A stretch of DNA of 64,000 bases from Streptococcus pyogenes (GTDB taxonomy: Bacteria; Bacillota; Bacilli; Lactobacillales; Streptococcaceae), in the NCBI RefSeq assembly GCF_002055535.1, contig NZ_LN831034.1:1178001-1242000 (forward strand). The letters run 5' to 3'. Under the pieces are notes generated by a model. That model did not search any database. It saw nothing but the letters and a program-made list of their open reading frames with translations, and was not told the origin of the DNA. A program made the translations under genes and the position numbers. Shown one piece after another: positions 53,326-62,570 of this stretch (positions are counted from its first letter, which is position 1; each line of letters opens with the position of its first letter).

Positions 53326-55283
53326 TAATTACCTCCGTCTAATATAATTTGTGGGCTGTCTGACCACTGCCCTGTGATTGTGGCATTATTACCGTCAACA
53401 ACATCTTTATAATCCATCTCCAGAGCCAATTCCTGCACCTCCGACGCGTTTAAATCTATCTGCTTAGATTTATACCAGTCGCTGGTTACAAGCACTGTGT
53501 AGCTAAACGGATAGACATTGATAGTCTCAGTATCCTTAGTCAAGCCAAAACTCTCGACAACTAATTTGGGATTTTTAGGTGTTAACACTAAGCGAGCACC
53601 TTTCATGTTAGCCTGTGTCACTGTGATTCCTACTTTACGCAGTAGCTCACAGGTTGCCTCAAAGCTGATAGTGTATGTCTTGCCTTCTTCAAAACCTTCA
53701 CCATTATGGGCAATGTCAATATAACCTTGTTCAAAAGTGATAACTTTGTCAGTATCACCATCCAGTCTGTTGCGATTGTAAAACGTGCCGCCAGTTGATC
53801 CAACAATGTTAGCTGTAACTGTGGCAGTTTCAGACGTGTCTTCCAGTTTAGCTTTAATGTCAGCTAAGCTATCCTTGCTAAAACCGGCTTTGGCCAAAGC
53901 ATCATCAATCTGCTTTTCATCAACTTCAAGGTCTTTAAGAGACGTTCTAAATTCTTCAAGTTTTTTATCAAAATCTTGCTCTTTAGTGTCAGCATCAGAT
54001 AAAAATTTTTTGAGTCGCTCATCGACTGCCTTGGCTAGCTCCTCAGCTTCCAGCACTTTAGCGTTAACCTCAGCAACTTTGACCTCTGCATTAGCTTCAG
54101 CTTTTTTGATGCCATCTTCAATCTCTTCACGGAGTTTAGCTTCTTTTGTGTCAAAAATACGATTAGCATTATCAATCTGCTTTTGTAATTTTGCTTCAAA
54201 TGCTGCGTCATGTTGAGCAGTTGATTCAGCTACCTTATTGTCAATTTGATTGCTAATTTGTTTTGCTAAGTTGGTCTTAATCTCTCCAAAGATGATGGAT
54301 TTTAACCGATTAGCCATAGGGGCGAACCGATAGCCAGTGATTTGCATTCGTAAGTCTCTGTCATAGAGCTCGTGGAAGACAATTGCTGTGTCAAATAGCC
54401 TAACAGCGCCCTCGTAGTTATTAGTAACATCAATTTTTAAACTATTACCTGGTATGTCGCAAAGAGTTTTTTCAAAGTATTTCTTACCATATGCAAGCAA
54501 GTCCTCTTCTGTTTTGACATCTTGATCCTGCACCTTGATAGTCTTTTCAACAATTATCGGATGAGTGTCTTTGAGCTTGCTCTCAACAGATACCCTAATT
54601 GTTTTCTTTTTCGGTGATTCACTATGACCAATGTTTCCATCTGAAGCTTCTCTGGTTTCTACTTCATGTTCTTCTTCTACTTCAGCAACTAAATGAAGGA
54701 TAGAGACAAGCCCTTTGATAGTATCTGTTTCCTCATAAGATTTGAGGTTTTTCTTGTACATGAACAAGGTTTCGGTATCTTTGCCAGCTTTTTTGAGCAA
54801 GTTAATTTGGTATTTATTTCGTACAAGTTCGCCACCCCACTGCCCCATGATTGAGTGCTTGCCATTAGCTAAAGCGTCCATAACAGATACGTCTGATTGA
54901 TTAAATGTGTGACGACCGTCAATATCACTAAAAAAGCTAAAAGGATGCTCACGCTTGATACTACCTGCTAACTCTGACATTACTGTCATGCCTTGCACCC
55001 TATCAACACTGATAGTGTCAATTGCATAGCCATTTAAGTCATCAGCGACCTGATTAGCGTAAACGTTAATATAGCCATGCCGCTTAGTAATTTCAAAAAT
55101 CCTAAAAAGCTGAGAACCATGCAGATCATCAGCTTCTAAGATTATTCCTTTTTTTATTAAAGGGCGATACTCGTGTTTAGCAGGATACTTAAAATTTAGT
55201 TTGTAATCACTATTGGCCTCCTGTGTAATCTCATCTTCAAAGGCTGCTACAAGAGGGGTATTATCATCTTTAATCGATATCAA
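53325..55283 (-). CDS. Phage tail endopeptidase-like / tail-associated protein
   Basis: 652 residues. The N-terminal 340 residues (MISIKDDNTPLVAAFEDEITQEANSDYKLNFKYP ... RDLRMQITGYRFAPMANRLKSIIFGE) match the Prophage_tail (PF06605-type) family, which forms the tail-tip hub. A long coiled coil follows (IDNANRIFDTKEAKLREEIEDGIKKAEANAEVKVAEV), then a C-terminal beta domain (FYNRNRLDGDTDKVITFEQGYIDI), a likely carbohydrate-binding module. It overlaps Dit by four bases. Confidence 0.85.
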   Translation of the reverse strand: MISIKDDNTPLVAAFEDEITQEANSDYKLNFKYPAKHEYRPLIKKGIILEADDLHGSQLFRIFEITKRHGYINVYANQVADDLNGYAIDTISVDRVQGMTVMSELAGSIKREHPFSFFSDIDGRHTFNQSDVSVMDALANGKHSIMGQWGGELVRNKYQINLLKKAGKDTETLFMYKKNLKSYEETDTIKGLVSILHLVAEVEEEHEVETREASDGNIGHSESPKKKTIRVSVESKLKDTHPIIVEKTIKVQDQDVKTEEDLLAYGKKYFEKTLCDIPGNSLKIDVTNNYEGAVRLFDTAIVFHELYDRDLRMQITGYRFAPMANRLKSIIFGEIKTNLAKQISNQIDNKVAESTAQHDAAFEAKLQKQIDNANRIFDTKEAKLREEIEDGIKKAEANAEVKVAEVNAKVLEAEELAKAVDERLKKFLSDADTKEQDFDKKLEEFRTSLKDLEVDEKQIDDALAKAGFSKDSLADIKAKLEDTSETATVTANIVGSTGGTFYNRNRLDGDTDKVITFEQGYIDIAHNGEGFEEGKTYTISFEATCELLRKVGITVTQANMKGARLVLTPKNPKLVVESFGLTKDTETINVYPFSYTVLVTSDWYKSKQIDLNASEVQELALEMDYKDVVDGNNATITGQWSDSPQIILDGGN

Positions 55284-55975
55284 ACCTTATACCTCCACCT
55301 TGGACTAATTATTGTTCTAGTAATGCCTCCACTGACGGCAATACCTTGTGTGCCAGGTTGTATTTCAAAAAAACTTCCTCTTATTCGGATTGAGTTTTTC
55401 ACATTACCTTCAGCATCATAGACGCATTGTTGGCCATGTTTGCACTCAATCGTTGCTTTACCTGACAAATTTAATTCCATGACCTGTTTGCCAATGGTTA
55501 GCGTTCCTTTACCAGTACCCTCAACAACTATCTTAGGTTCGCTGAAAACATTTCCTGCATTGTTAATGTTTCCGTTGCCTGCAATTACTACATCTGAGAC
55601 ACCTTTTGCGTATCTAAATGGATAAAGAGCAAGTTTGAGAGTCACACGCCATGATGACATGGTTACCGCATTGATTTTGACAGATAAGCAATCATAGTAA
55701 TAAATAGAGTTAGGTATGTGCCAAAATTCGATTTTTTTACTAAGGCCGTCTAAATGATTAATTAGATTAACTGCATCATCAAAAGTACTCAAATGCCACA
55801 TTATGGTTGGTTTAGATTCATTATATGACTCCAATTCCCTACTAGTTCCATTCATGCCATAAGCTTCATTTTCGACAAAACTAGGGGATAGAATATCCCC
55901 CACATCGTAACCGGTCAAAACACAATTAGGGATTGAAGATGTGTCAAAATCATCAATAATAACTTTAGGTATCAT
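55280..55975 (-). CDS. Distal tail protein (Dit)
   Basis: 231 residues. The N-terminal IIDDFDTSSIPNCVLTGYDVGDILSPSFVENEAYGMNGTSRELESYNESKPTIMWHL, a middle CLSVKINAVTMSSWRVTLKLALYPFRY and a C-terminal jelly-roll-like part match Dit/phage tail family proteins that join tail tube to baseplate in siphoviruses. It follows the tape-measure gene, as in all such phages. Confidence 0.85.
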   Translation of the reverse strand: MIPKVIIDDFDTSSIPNCVLTGYDVGDILSPSFVENEAYGMNGTSRELESYNESKPTIMWHLSTFDDAVNLINHLDGLSKKIEFWHIPNSIYYYDCLSVKINAVTMSSWRVTLKLALYPFRYAKGVSDVVIAGNGNINNAGNVFSEPKIVVEGTGKGTLTIGKQVMELNLSGKATIECKHGQQCVYDAEGNVKNSIRIRGSFFEIQPGTQGIAVSGGITRTIISPRWRYKV

Positions 55976-58329
55976 ACAATCCCCTCTCTAGCCATAATTT
56001 TGGCAAATTCTTCGTATAAAATAGCGCTGACTTTTTCTTTGTCTAGATAGACATCCGTATTTTTATCAAGGATATCTTGCAACAGAGCAAGCACCTTAAC
56101 AAAGAATAATGACAAGTCACTTGTAGCAGAACCGACTGTAGTTTTAGTACTAATATTGCTTGATAGTAAGTCATCAGCTGTGACGCTTGGTTTAGCATCG
56201 ATACCGAGAGATAGACTTTTACCTGTCATGGTGCTTGCAAGGTCGTCAGCCATGCCAGAGACATTTGATTTAACCTCTTTAAAGCCGTCAATCAAGCTTG
56301 TATTAAGTCCACCCATAATTGCTTTACCAGCAGGTTTTAGTAGAACTCTATCATAAGAGATAGGTCCTTTATGTTCTGCAATCCAGTTGGCGATACCGCT
56401 CACAAAACTTTTGACGGCTCCCCAAGCTGATTTCAAACCGTTTAAGAAACCATTCATAATTGCGGCACCAGCTCCAGAAATATCAATGTTTGCCAAACCT
56501 CTAATTGTGCTTGAGATTGAATCGATAACTCCATTTACTGCTGAACCAACACTAGACACTAAGCTACTAAAACTACTGAAGGCTGATTTTATGCCATTTA
56601 TAACAGAGCTTATGATACCCTTAGCCACATTTATTGCGTCTCCCATTGCCATCCAAGCAAGTGAGAAAATGTTTTTTAGGACGCCAACTGCAGAACCGGC
56701 ACCACTGAACGCTAATTTTATGTAGTCAATAACCGTAGATATGATTGTTCCAGCAGTTGAAATTGCAGTCTGAATGTTAGTCCAAGCGCTCTTAATAAAA
56801 GCGCTCAAGCCTTGGCCGGCTGTGCCTAAATTACCAAACATACCGATAGCAACTCCAATCCATTCTGCAATGACACTGAGAACAGGTTGTACAAAATTAA
56901 GACCTTGAACCAGCAAGTCAATAATTGGTGTGACTAGTTGTATAGCCACTTTAACTGCATCAAAGGCAAAGCTAACTCCCATAAGCGCACCTTTTACAAC
57001 ACCACCTAAGAAAGACCCTAAAATTTGAAATACTGGCATCAAGGCATCACTTAGTATCGAAATTAAAGGTTGTGCTGCATTCCACATGCCAACAAACGAG
57101 TCAACAACTCCTGAGATAGCTGGTCCAACAATCGCAGCGAAGTTAGAAAAACCTGCCTGTAGGGCTGGTAAAATTGCTGAAATTAAAGCCTCAAAACCAC
57201 TGAAATCTAATCTGGCTAATCCGCTAATAATAGTGTCTATTACTGGTGCAACTGCACTACCAATGCTAGTAAAAAATGATGGCAACTGACTAAAAGCCGT
57301 TTTTAAACCGTTAAAAACAGGTTGTAAATTTTGGCCAATCTGTGCAAATTTAGCAGTAATAGGACTTAAATCAATACTAATTCCAAGGCTACTCATTAGA
57401 CCTTGGAATTGACTTGTGATAATAGGAGCTGCGGCTCCAATAAAAGTACCAATTGCCGATGGTAATCCTTTAAAGATATTTGCCACCATCGGAATAAAGT
57501 TACCAAATAAGAAATTAGAAGTTGTCTCAGCCAGTCCTCGTAAAGCCGGTCTGATATCATCTCCTAGTGATAAACCTGCCATTACATTTGTAAAAGAGGA
57601 CTTCATAGCAGCTAGTGAGCCTGAAAATGTAGTTTTTGCTTCTTCAGCAGCAACTCCAGCGATACCCATGTTATCCTGTACCAAGTGTATAGCCTCAACC
57701 ACATCAGCATAATTACTCAAATCAAACTTCTTGCCCATAGCGGCAGGTAACTTTTCAGCGTCTGATAAAAGACGCTTCATCTCTTCTTTTGTGCCGCCGT
57801 ACCCAAGTCTTAGGTTATCAAGCATTGTATAGTTTTGCTTAGCAAATCCCTGGTAAGCCATTTGGATTGATGTGATATCAGTACCCATCTTAGCCGAGTT
57901 GTCGGCCATATCCATGATTGCCATGTTAGCAGCCTTGGCAGCCGCGACAGCATCACCTCCAAGTGATTGCTTTAGAGATGCACCCATTGAAACTGCTTGC
58001 TCTGCATAAGTATTTGCTGATATTCCAGCTTTGTATGCCTCTTTAGCAAACCCTTTGACAGCAGTCTCAGCGCCCTTATACAATGTGTCAATACCACCAA
58101 AAGATTGCTGCAAATCAGCACCAGCGGACAAGGCAGACGAAATCATCTTACCGATTCCAGCAGCTGCAATGGCACCACCAATCATTTTAACGAGATTACC
58201 ACCAATGAGCGAACCAGCGCTCAATCCAGCCGACCTTGCTTCGGGATCAAGTTGCTTCGAGATTGCTCCACTTATTCCACGAGCGGATGGCATAATTTGC
58301 ACATACGCTTGACCAAGTTCTGTTGCCAT
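55972..58329 (-). CDS. Tail tape-measure protein
   Basis: 785 residues, the longest phage gene in view. Starts MATELGQAYVQIMPSARGISGAISKQLDPEARSAGLSAG with repeated hydrophobic and alpha-helical blocks (SSFTNVMAGLSLGDDIRPALRGLAETTSNFLFGNFIPMV; AWTNIQTAISTAGTIISTVIDYIK). It sets tail length and is ejected with the DNA. The length is somewhat short for a siphovirus, which implies a tail of roughly 100 nm at 1.5 angstrom per residue (estimate). The start overlaps the stop of the chaperone gene. Confidence 0.93.
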   Translation of the reverse strand: MATELGQAYVQIMPSARGISGAISKQLDPEARSAGLSAGSLIGGNLVKMIGGAIAAAGIGKMISSALSAGADLQQSFGGIDTLYKGAETAVKGFAKEAYKAGISANTYAEQAVSMGASLKQSLGGDAVAAAKAANMAIMDMADNSAKMGTDITSIQMAYQGFAKQNYTMLDNLRLGYGGTKEEMKRLLSDAEKLPAAMGKKFDLSNYADVVEAIHLVQDNMGIAGVAAEEAKTTFSGSLAAMKSSFTNVMAGLSLGDDIRPALRGLAETTSNFLFGNFIPMVANIFKGLPSAIGTFIGAAAPIITSQFQGLMSSLGISIDLSPITAKFAQIGQNLQPVFNGLKTAFSQLPSFFTSIGSAVAPVIDTIISGLARLDFSGFEALISAILPALQAGFSNFAAIVGPAISGVVDSFVGMWNAAQPLISILSDALMPVFQILGSFLGGVVKGALMGVSFAFDAVKVAIQLVTPIIDLLVQGLNFVQPVLSVIAEWIGVAIGMFGNLGTAGQGLSAFIKSAWTNIQTAISTAGTIISTVIDYIKLAFSGAGSAVGVLKNIFSLAWMAMGDAINVAKGIISSVINGIKSAFSSFSSLVSSVGSAVNGVIDSISSTIRGLANIDISGAGAAIMNGFLNGLKSAWGAVKSFVSGIANWIAEHKGPISYDRVLLKPAGKAIMGGLNTSLIDGFKEVKSNVSGMADDLASTMTGKSLSLGIDAKPSVTADDLLSSNISTKTTVGSATSDLSLFFVKVLALLQDILDKNTDVYLDKEKVSAILYEEFAKIMAREGIV

Positions 58330-58700
58330 TAGCCATCACCTCCTAGTAATTGTTTACGTGCATTTTCAAAATCCTCGCCAGACACAAAAGAAATGACATC
58401 ATTAGCTTTTTGTGATTTAGATCCAGATATAGCTTCCACCACGGATTTAGGTTTGTTTTGACCAGATTGACCATCCTTAGTTTTAGACCAAAACAGCAAA
58501 TTAGTATTATCATAAATACCAGCTAACAAAACAGTATCCAAAGCCTCAGTCTCTCCAGATAATGCCATTTTTATCCTAGAGTTAGATCTCAAACCGACAG
58601 CAAAAACAGCCACCTGATAAGCAGGTAGCTGTCTGTAATCATATATGCCGTATGTTTCAGCTAAATCACAAGTCAATGCATCATCATCTTTTGCTATCAT
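58329..58700 (-). CDS. Tail assembly chaperone, T part (made as a -1 frameshift product)
   Basis: Frame open from 58700, reading MIAKDDDALTCDLAETYGIYDYRQLPAYQVAVFAVGLR, typical of the second half of tail assembly chaperones (DUF5361-type). The in-frame extension upstream reads KKLAILAQ, joining directly to the preceding gene through the AAAAAAC slippery site at 58718-58724. Product is therefore probably the C-terminal half of a G-T fusion, not only a free 123-residue protein. Confidence 0.8.
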   Translation of the reverse strand: MIAKDDDALTCDLAETYGIYDYRQLPAYQVAVFAVGLRSNSRIKMALSGETEALDTVLLAGIYDNTNLLFWSKTKDGQSGQNKPKSVVEAISGSKSQKANDVISFVSGEDFENARKQLLGGDG

Positions 58701-58714
58701 CTGAGCGAGGATTG

Positions 58715-58978
58715 CTAGTTTTTTAAATCTTTTTGACTTTCAAAAATTTCTTTGATTTCTACTCCGATAGCTTCAACGTCTACGATACCTTCTGCATCTC
58801 GTACATGTTCTTTTAGAGACTTAGCAGCATCACCAAGTAACAAATTAACGATTTTAACTACCGCTGTTGGATCAGTTTCCTCTTCTGCAATAGCTTCAAC
58901 AAGTTCAAAGTTTTTTAATCGTTTTTTAGGAATTTCGTATTCAAATCCTGATGTTGTTTTTCCTTTTAAGATTTCCAT
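58715..58978 (-). CDS. Tail assembly chaperone, G part
   Basis: 87 residues: MEILKGKTTSGFEYEIPKKRLKNFELVEAIAEEETDPTAVVKIVNLLLGD ending SQKDLKN. It lies between the major tail protein and the tape measure, the invariant place of the G/GT pair. The last two sense codons form A-AAA-AAC, the strongest -1 slippery heptamer, directly before the stop TAG. The T part lies in the -1 frame. Confidence 0.82.
   Translation of the reverse strand: MEILKGKTTSGFEYEIPKKRLKNFELVEAIAEEETDPTAVVKIVNLLLGDAAKSLKEHVRDAEGIVDVEAIGVEIKEIFESQKDLKN
58718..58724 (-). promoter_or_regulatory. Programmed -1 frameshift heptamer A-AAA-AAC
   Basis: In register with the G frame (TTA AAA AAC TAG); slipping back one base gives the reading LKKLAILAQMIAKDDD and fuses G to T. 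Confidence 0.8.
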
Positions 58979-58988
58979 TTACTCCCCT

Positions 58989-59582
58989 TTACATTTCAAA
59001 GCTGTTTTCTTTTTTATTAGCTTCTCCAGGTTTTACAATATACTCACGGTGTGTATCACCATCCTTGTCCGGGAAACATTTTAGTGTTGTTTCATAACCA
59101 ACGACTTCGCCGTCAACATACTTAATTTCACCTACCTCATCGACTTTTGCATTTGGTAAGACAATTCGTTTAAGAATGCCGCCATTCATGATCATGTCAA
59201 CAACAATTACGTGAGCTTCTAACTCTTTTGAATTTGATTTAATCTGGATTCCCCCACTTAAATCTCCAGTAACATTGACAGCGCCATAAACTTCTTTTAA
59301 GACTTCTACATTTAGTGACTCAATCAGCTTATAAGTAAATTTATCCTCTTTTTCTGTCTGTACAGCCCCGACAATATCTCCACCCCACGCTTTAATATTT
59401 TCGGATGAACGTGTATCTTCATTGACCACACCATCCTCGGATACATAACCCAAATTCTTAAATTTAGTATTTAATTCTGATTTTGCATCCTTGGGCAATT
59501 CAGTACCAAGCGGTGCCGAATAAATCGCCCCACCGGTCTTGGGCTTTGCAGATGTTACATTTTTAGTATCATTCTTATTCAT
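58989..59582 (-). CDS. Major tail tube protein
   Basis: 197 residues from MNKNDTKNVTSAKPKTGGAIYSAPLGTELPKDAKSELNTKFKNLGYVSEDGVVN. The pattern GYVSEDGVVNEDTRSSENIKAWGGDIV is that of the phi13-type major tail protein family, which polymerises into the tail tube. AAGGAGATATTG precedes the ATG; a TTG one codon earlier is not needed. Confidence 0.88.
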   Translation of the reverse strand: MNKNDTKNVTSAKPKTGGAIYSAPLGTELPKDAKSELNTKFKNLGYVSEDGVVNEDTRSSENIKAWGGDIVGAVQTEKEDKFTYKLIESLNVEVLKEVYGAVNVTGDLSGGIQIKSNSKELEAHVIVVDMIMNGGILKRIVLPNAKVDEVGEIKYVDGEVVGYETTLKCFPDKDGDTHREYIVKPGEANKKENSFEM

Positions 59583-59593
59583 CAATATCTCCT

Positions 59594-59929
59594 TTAATAA
59601 TGATTAATATCAAATACAGCTTGATAACGATAGCGCTTAGTTGCTGTATCTGTAAAATTGTAGTCAGCGTTAAGATGTACACCAGAAACTTGTGGCAAGA
59701 CATCAAGCTGCTCAATTACTTGCTTTACTTTGTCATTAAGTAAAGCCGCCTCATACAACGATTCGGCATAACTTTGAAAAGCAAACGTGGAACTTAGCAA
59801 ATGATTTTGCTTAGCCCCACTAGTCTTTTCTAAGATGATGAATCGTGCAGGTTCATCTTTTTGATGTTCAAAAAAAGACGGCACATCTAAGTGCTCGTCT
59901 AAATATTTTTTGATAATTACTTCAATCAA
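59594..59929 (-). CDS. Tail terminator / neck protein (Gp17-like)
   Basis: 111 residues: MIEVIIKKYLDEHLDVPSFFEHQKDEPARFIILEKTSG and RYRYQAVFDINHY. Position before the major tail protein and the size fit the tail completion (terminator) proteins of siphoviruses. Adjacent to the gp10-like gene without a gap. Confidence 0.7.
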   Translation of the reverse strand: MIEVIIKKYLDEHLDVPSFFEHQKDEPARFIILEKTSGAKQNHLLSSTFAFQSYAESLYEAALLNDKVKQVIEQLDVLPQVSGVHLNADYNFTDTATKRYRYQAVFDINHY

Positions 59930-60166
59930 TCATCGCACCGCCTTCAACAGTGTGTTATTTTTTGAGTTATCTTTCTTGGCCTTTATGGTTTTAGTACTGA
60001 CCATAGCATTAGCCCTATTTTTCCCAACATGGATATCTTGGACATAACCATCACCACAACGTTCTCTGATGGCTGTGGCCTTAGTGGTTAATACCTGCTG
60101 CATTTCTGATGATTTCATCAATTCGGCAACACCAGCTCTATTAAGCTTGAATTTAAACTTACTCAT
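59930..60166 (-). CDS. HK97 gp10-like head-tail connector protein
   Basis: 78 residues: MSKFKFKLNRAGVAELMKSSEMQQVLTTKATAIRERCGDGYVQDIHVGKNRANAMVSTKT. Matches short HK97-gp10-like neck proteins in position and pattern. Overlaps the upstream gene by 8 bases. Confidence 0.72.
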   Translation of the reverse strand: MSKFKFKLNRAGVAELMKSSEMQQVLTTKATAIRERCGDGYVQDIHVGKNRANAMVSTKTIKAKKDNSKNNTLLKAVR

Positions 60167-60497
60167 ATCTTTCCACCATAACTTTCTTATTCCAGTCTAG
60201 TGGTATAAGCTCTTCAATACCTTCTAGTGGAATTCCTACTGTGCGCCATTTTTTGCCGAAAAATCTAACTTCCTTATTTTCCCAATCGTGTTCGTCTCCT
60301 TTTGGTATAGCCAAGACATATTCAACCTTTTTTCCGGTCAAAGATAACTGATTAGTGATATCTTCGGTAGTTGCTGGTGCAACAAGCACATTCTCAATTT
60401 TGATATCAAAATCAACTGTTACAGGATTTCCAAAAGGGTCTTTTCCGCTAATCGACTTATCGGCTAAAGCAACTGTTATCCCTTTCAATTTCGCCAT
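60159..60497 (-). CDS. Putative head-tail joining (minor capsid) protein
   Basis: 112 residues from MAKLKGITVALADKSISGKDPFGNPVTVDFDIKIENVLVAPA. An upstream ATG at 60515 lacks a ribosome site, while GGAGG lies 11 bases before this ATG. Size and position fit head closure / stopper proteins. It overlaps the Gp19-like gene by 41 bases. Confidence 0.68.
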   Translation of the reverse strand: MAKLKGITVALADKSISGKDPFGNPVTVDFDIKIENVLVAPATTEDITNQLSLTGKKVEYVLAIPKGDEHDWENKEVRFFGKKWRTVGIPLEGIEELIPLDWNKKVMVERYE

Positions 60498-60879
60498 AAA
60501 GTTCAATTCCTCCATATCGTTGTTTTTTTAGTCCAAGACGCTTCAACTCACTGTCCTTAATAAAAAGACCGCCGCCTGGAACTAAATAAGTGCCTGACCA
60601 TGTGTATCCTAAAGCTGATTGGCTCTCTTGGGCCATTGGTTCGCCTCGAGTAGATGTCATCAGCGTTCTCGCTACAATGTCAACCGTAACCGATTTAATA
60701 ACATTAACAAAATAAGGCTTATCAACCATCGTTTTATCTAAGTCTTTGCCAACTTTGTCAGCTTCCATTCTTAATGTATCTGATACGACTTTCAAGAGTG
60801 CATTTGCACGTTTCAATTCGTCAACAGATAAGGGACGCCATAACAAAATGACGTCATCTGTTGTTGCGAAATTGCCCAC
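60457..60879 (-). CDS. Gp19/Gp15/Gp42-like head-tail adaptor
   Basis: 140 residues with GTG start (AGGAGG 5 bases upstream): VGNFATTDDVILLWRPLSVDELKRANALLKVVSDTLRMEADKVG... SQSALGYTWSGTYLVPGGGLFIKDSELKRLGLKKQRYGG. Matches the PF09355-type phage family of head-tail adaptors (by eye). Part of the connector gene cluster. Confidence 0.78.
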   Translation of the reverse strand: MGNFATTDDVILLWRPLSVDELKRANALLKVVSDTLRMEADKVGKDLDKTMVDKPYFVNVIKSVTVDIVARTLMTSTRGEPMAQESQSALGYTWSGTYLVPGGGLFIKDSELKRLGLKKQRYGGIELYGEIERDNSCFSR

Positions 60880-60888
60880 TTTTACCTC

Positions 60889-61089
60889 CTAACCAGGCAA
60901 GAGTGCCTCTAATTCAGGTTTCTTAGCTTTAGAGCTATATTTTATCCCAGCAGCATCTAACTGACGTTTAATTTCTGCTACTGTTTTTGCTTTTTCGCCT
61001 GTCTGCTGTTCAACCAAAGTCCAATCTCCACCACAAACAGGGACGGAGCTATAAAAACTAGCTCCAGTCTTACTGTTAACGTATAACAT
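60889..61089 (-). CDS. Small phage protein with HeH/LEM-like C-terminus
   Basis: 66 residues. The C-terminal half TVAEIKRQLDAAGIKYSSKAKKPELEALL resembles HeH/LEM folds that recur after capsid genes in Firmicutes phages. It starts within the stop of the capsid gene (TAATG). Confidence 0.7.
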   Translation of the reverse strand: MLYVNSKTGASFYSSVPVCGGDWTLVEQQTGEKAKTVAEIKRQLDAAGIKYSSKAKKPELEALLPG

Positions 61090-62000
61090 TATACTTCTCC
61101 TTTAGTGACACGAGCAAAGCTCTTAGCGTCCAAAATACCCCAGCCGATATACGCCTCAGCACGTAAGTAAATTTGGTTATACCCTTTAAGGTCTTTCCCC
61201 GAATTATCAGGATCACCGTATTTAATGATTTCCATTGGAATTTGTTTTGCATAACCCCACTTAAACATGCTTTCAAAATCGCCAATAATTACTAAATCTT
61301 TGGATTCTGCTTCATCAGCTCCAGCACCAACAGTAGTATTGACGGACGATTTCAAGCCATTGATGCTATCTGGATTCGCTCCCCAAGCAAGTTCAGGGTA
61401 CATTTTAGGCCCCATCTCCCCATTGGTAACTTTCGCCAGTGCTGTTGAAAACTCTGTATCCATCGCAAGCCCTGTCACTACACCTTCAGACCCCTGAATT
61501 AGATTAACAGCTGCTTCGATATTTGCATCAGCGTCTTCGCTCTCTGTAAATTTAACCACTTGCGTCACTTTACTATCAAAGTGATTCGTGCCGATAACGT
61601 CAGACGCTTTTTTTGTACGTGGATTGATACCATGCATCGCCATTAGGTCAATACCACGAGCGAGTTTTTTCGCAAACCCTTCGTTAAAAGCTTTCAAAAT
61701 ATCAATCTTTTCCTCTTCTGTTGCATATAAAAATTCATCAGAAAGACGAGCACCATACTCAACCTTGATTGGTACGATAGTAACAGGCTCTAGCGATAAG
61801 CCACCGTGTGTTTTTTTACCGTTTTCAGCAACCACATCAATATCAGAATCTAATGTAAACGTAAATTCTTTAGATCCGTTAAACGGAATAGGTTTTTGGC
61901 TAGATAGTTTAGCTAGTGAGCTATGCCCCTTAACTTTATTGATAAGATCTGATACTAAATGTTTGTCAAATAAGCTCGCTTTTGATGTTTCTGTTCCCAT
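61089..62000 (-). CDS. Major capsid protein, HK97 fold
   Basis: 303 residues: LFDKHLVSDLINKVKGHSSLAKLSSQKPIPFNGSKEFTFTLDSDIDVVAENGKKTHGGLSLEPVTIVPIKVEYGARLSDEFLYATEE. The pattern GSKEFTF-x-VAENGKKTH-GGLSLEPV and the C-terminal AYIGWGILDAKSFARVTKG mark the phage capsid family that needs a separate scaffold. AAAGGAG precedes the ATG. Confidence 0.9.
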   Translation of the reverse strand: MGTETSKASLFDKHLVSDLINKVKGHSSLAKLSSQKPIPFNGSKEFTFTLDSDIDVVAENGKKTHGGLSLEPVTIVPIKVEYGARLSDEFLYATEEEKIDILKAFNEGFAKKLARGIDLMAMHGINPRTKKASDVIGTNHFDSKVTQVVKFTESEDADANIEAAVNLIQGSEGVVTGLAMDTEFSTALAKVTNGEMGPKMYPELAWGANPDSINGLKSSVNTTVGAGADEAESKDLVIIGDFESMFKWGYAKQIPMEIIKYGDPDNSGKDLKGYNQIYLRAEAYIGWGILDAKSFARVTKGEV

Positions 62001-62024
62001 ATTTTTTCTCCTTTAATTAATCTT

Positions 62025-62486
62025 CTAATCTTCTGTACTTAATCCTTGCACTAACGCTCTGTAATTTGCGTCTGCATTACTATCGATATTTGGTTCGTTT
62101 GATTTTGCTGGCGGTTGTGGTTGGGATGGCTTAATAAAGGATGCTAAGCGTTCTGCATCTACTTTGAGTCCATCTTCATCATCTCCTTGCAAACGATCAG
62201 CTAAATCAATCGGTAAGCCATACTGTAACGCTACCTTTGTCCGTAAATTTGCCGTCTCATAATCGGCAATTTGATTCTTCAGGGTGCTAATCTCTTCCGT
62301 ATAGCTATCAGTGTTTGATTTAGCATCATTCAAAGCAGTTTGTAAGCTGCTGTTTTCGGTTTCTAGTTCTTCAACACGAGTTTTCAGTTGGTCGTAATCT
62401 TGATATTTCTCACGTTCTCGAGCAATGCGAGCTTTCACAATCGTGTCCAACTCTTCTTGTGTTTCAATAACTTTAAATTCTGACAT
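62025..62486 (-). CDS. Capsid scaffolding protein (DUF4355-like)
   Basis: 153 residues from MSEFKVIETQEELDTIVKARIAREREKYQDYDQLKTRVEEL; AAAGGAC lies before this ATG, and the longer frame to 62612 would start inside terminase. A long coiled coil (EELETENSSLQTALNDAKSNTDSYTEEISTLKNQIADYE) and a Pro/Gln-rich tail are typical of scaffold proteins. It should guide capsid assembly. Confidence 0.82.
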   Translation of the reverse strand: MSEFKVIETQEELDTIVKARIAREREKYQDYDQLKTRVEELETENSSLQTALNDAKSNTDSYTEEISTLKNQIADYETANLRTKVALQYGLPIDLADRLQGDDEDGLKVDAERLASFIKPSQPQPPAKSNEPNIDSNADANYRALVQGLSTED

Positions 62487-62518
62487 ATTAACGTCCTTTC
62501 TCCTGCTTTCCCGGCAGT

Positions 62519-62570
62519 TCGGTAGATTTTTTAGCAGTAAAAAAACACCCTTTCGGATGTCGTTTTTTAA
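62519..62570 (-). terminator. Hairpin with T run between terminase and scaffold genes
   Basis: On the minus strand ACATCC-GAAA-GGGTGT is followed by TTTTTTT, directly after the terminase stop and about 40 bases before the scaffold ribosome site. It would limit expression of downstream capsid genes from terminase transcription. Confidence 0.6.

Noticed and set aside
53785..54216. 143-codon serine-rich plus-strand frame opposite the tail protein gene
   Set aside because: It is the antisense of a coiled-coil coding region (Asp/Glu/Lys/Ala codons reversed), which commonly leaves long open frames.
61588..62016. 142-codon plus-strand frame opposite the capsid gene
   Set aside because: Antisense shadow of a strongly coding gene, no ribosome site or promoter.
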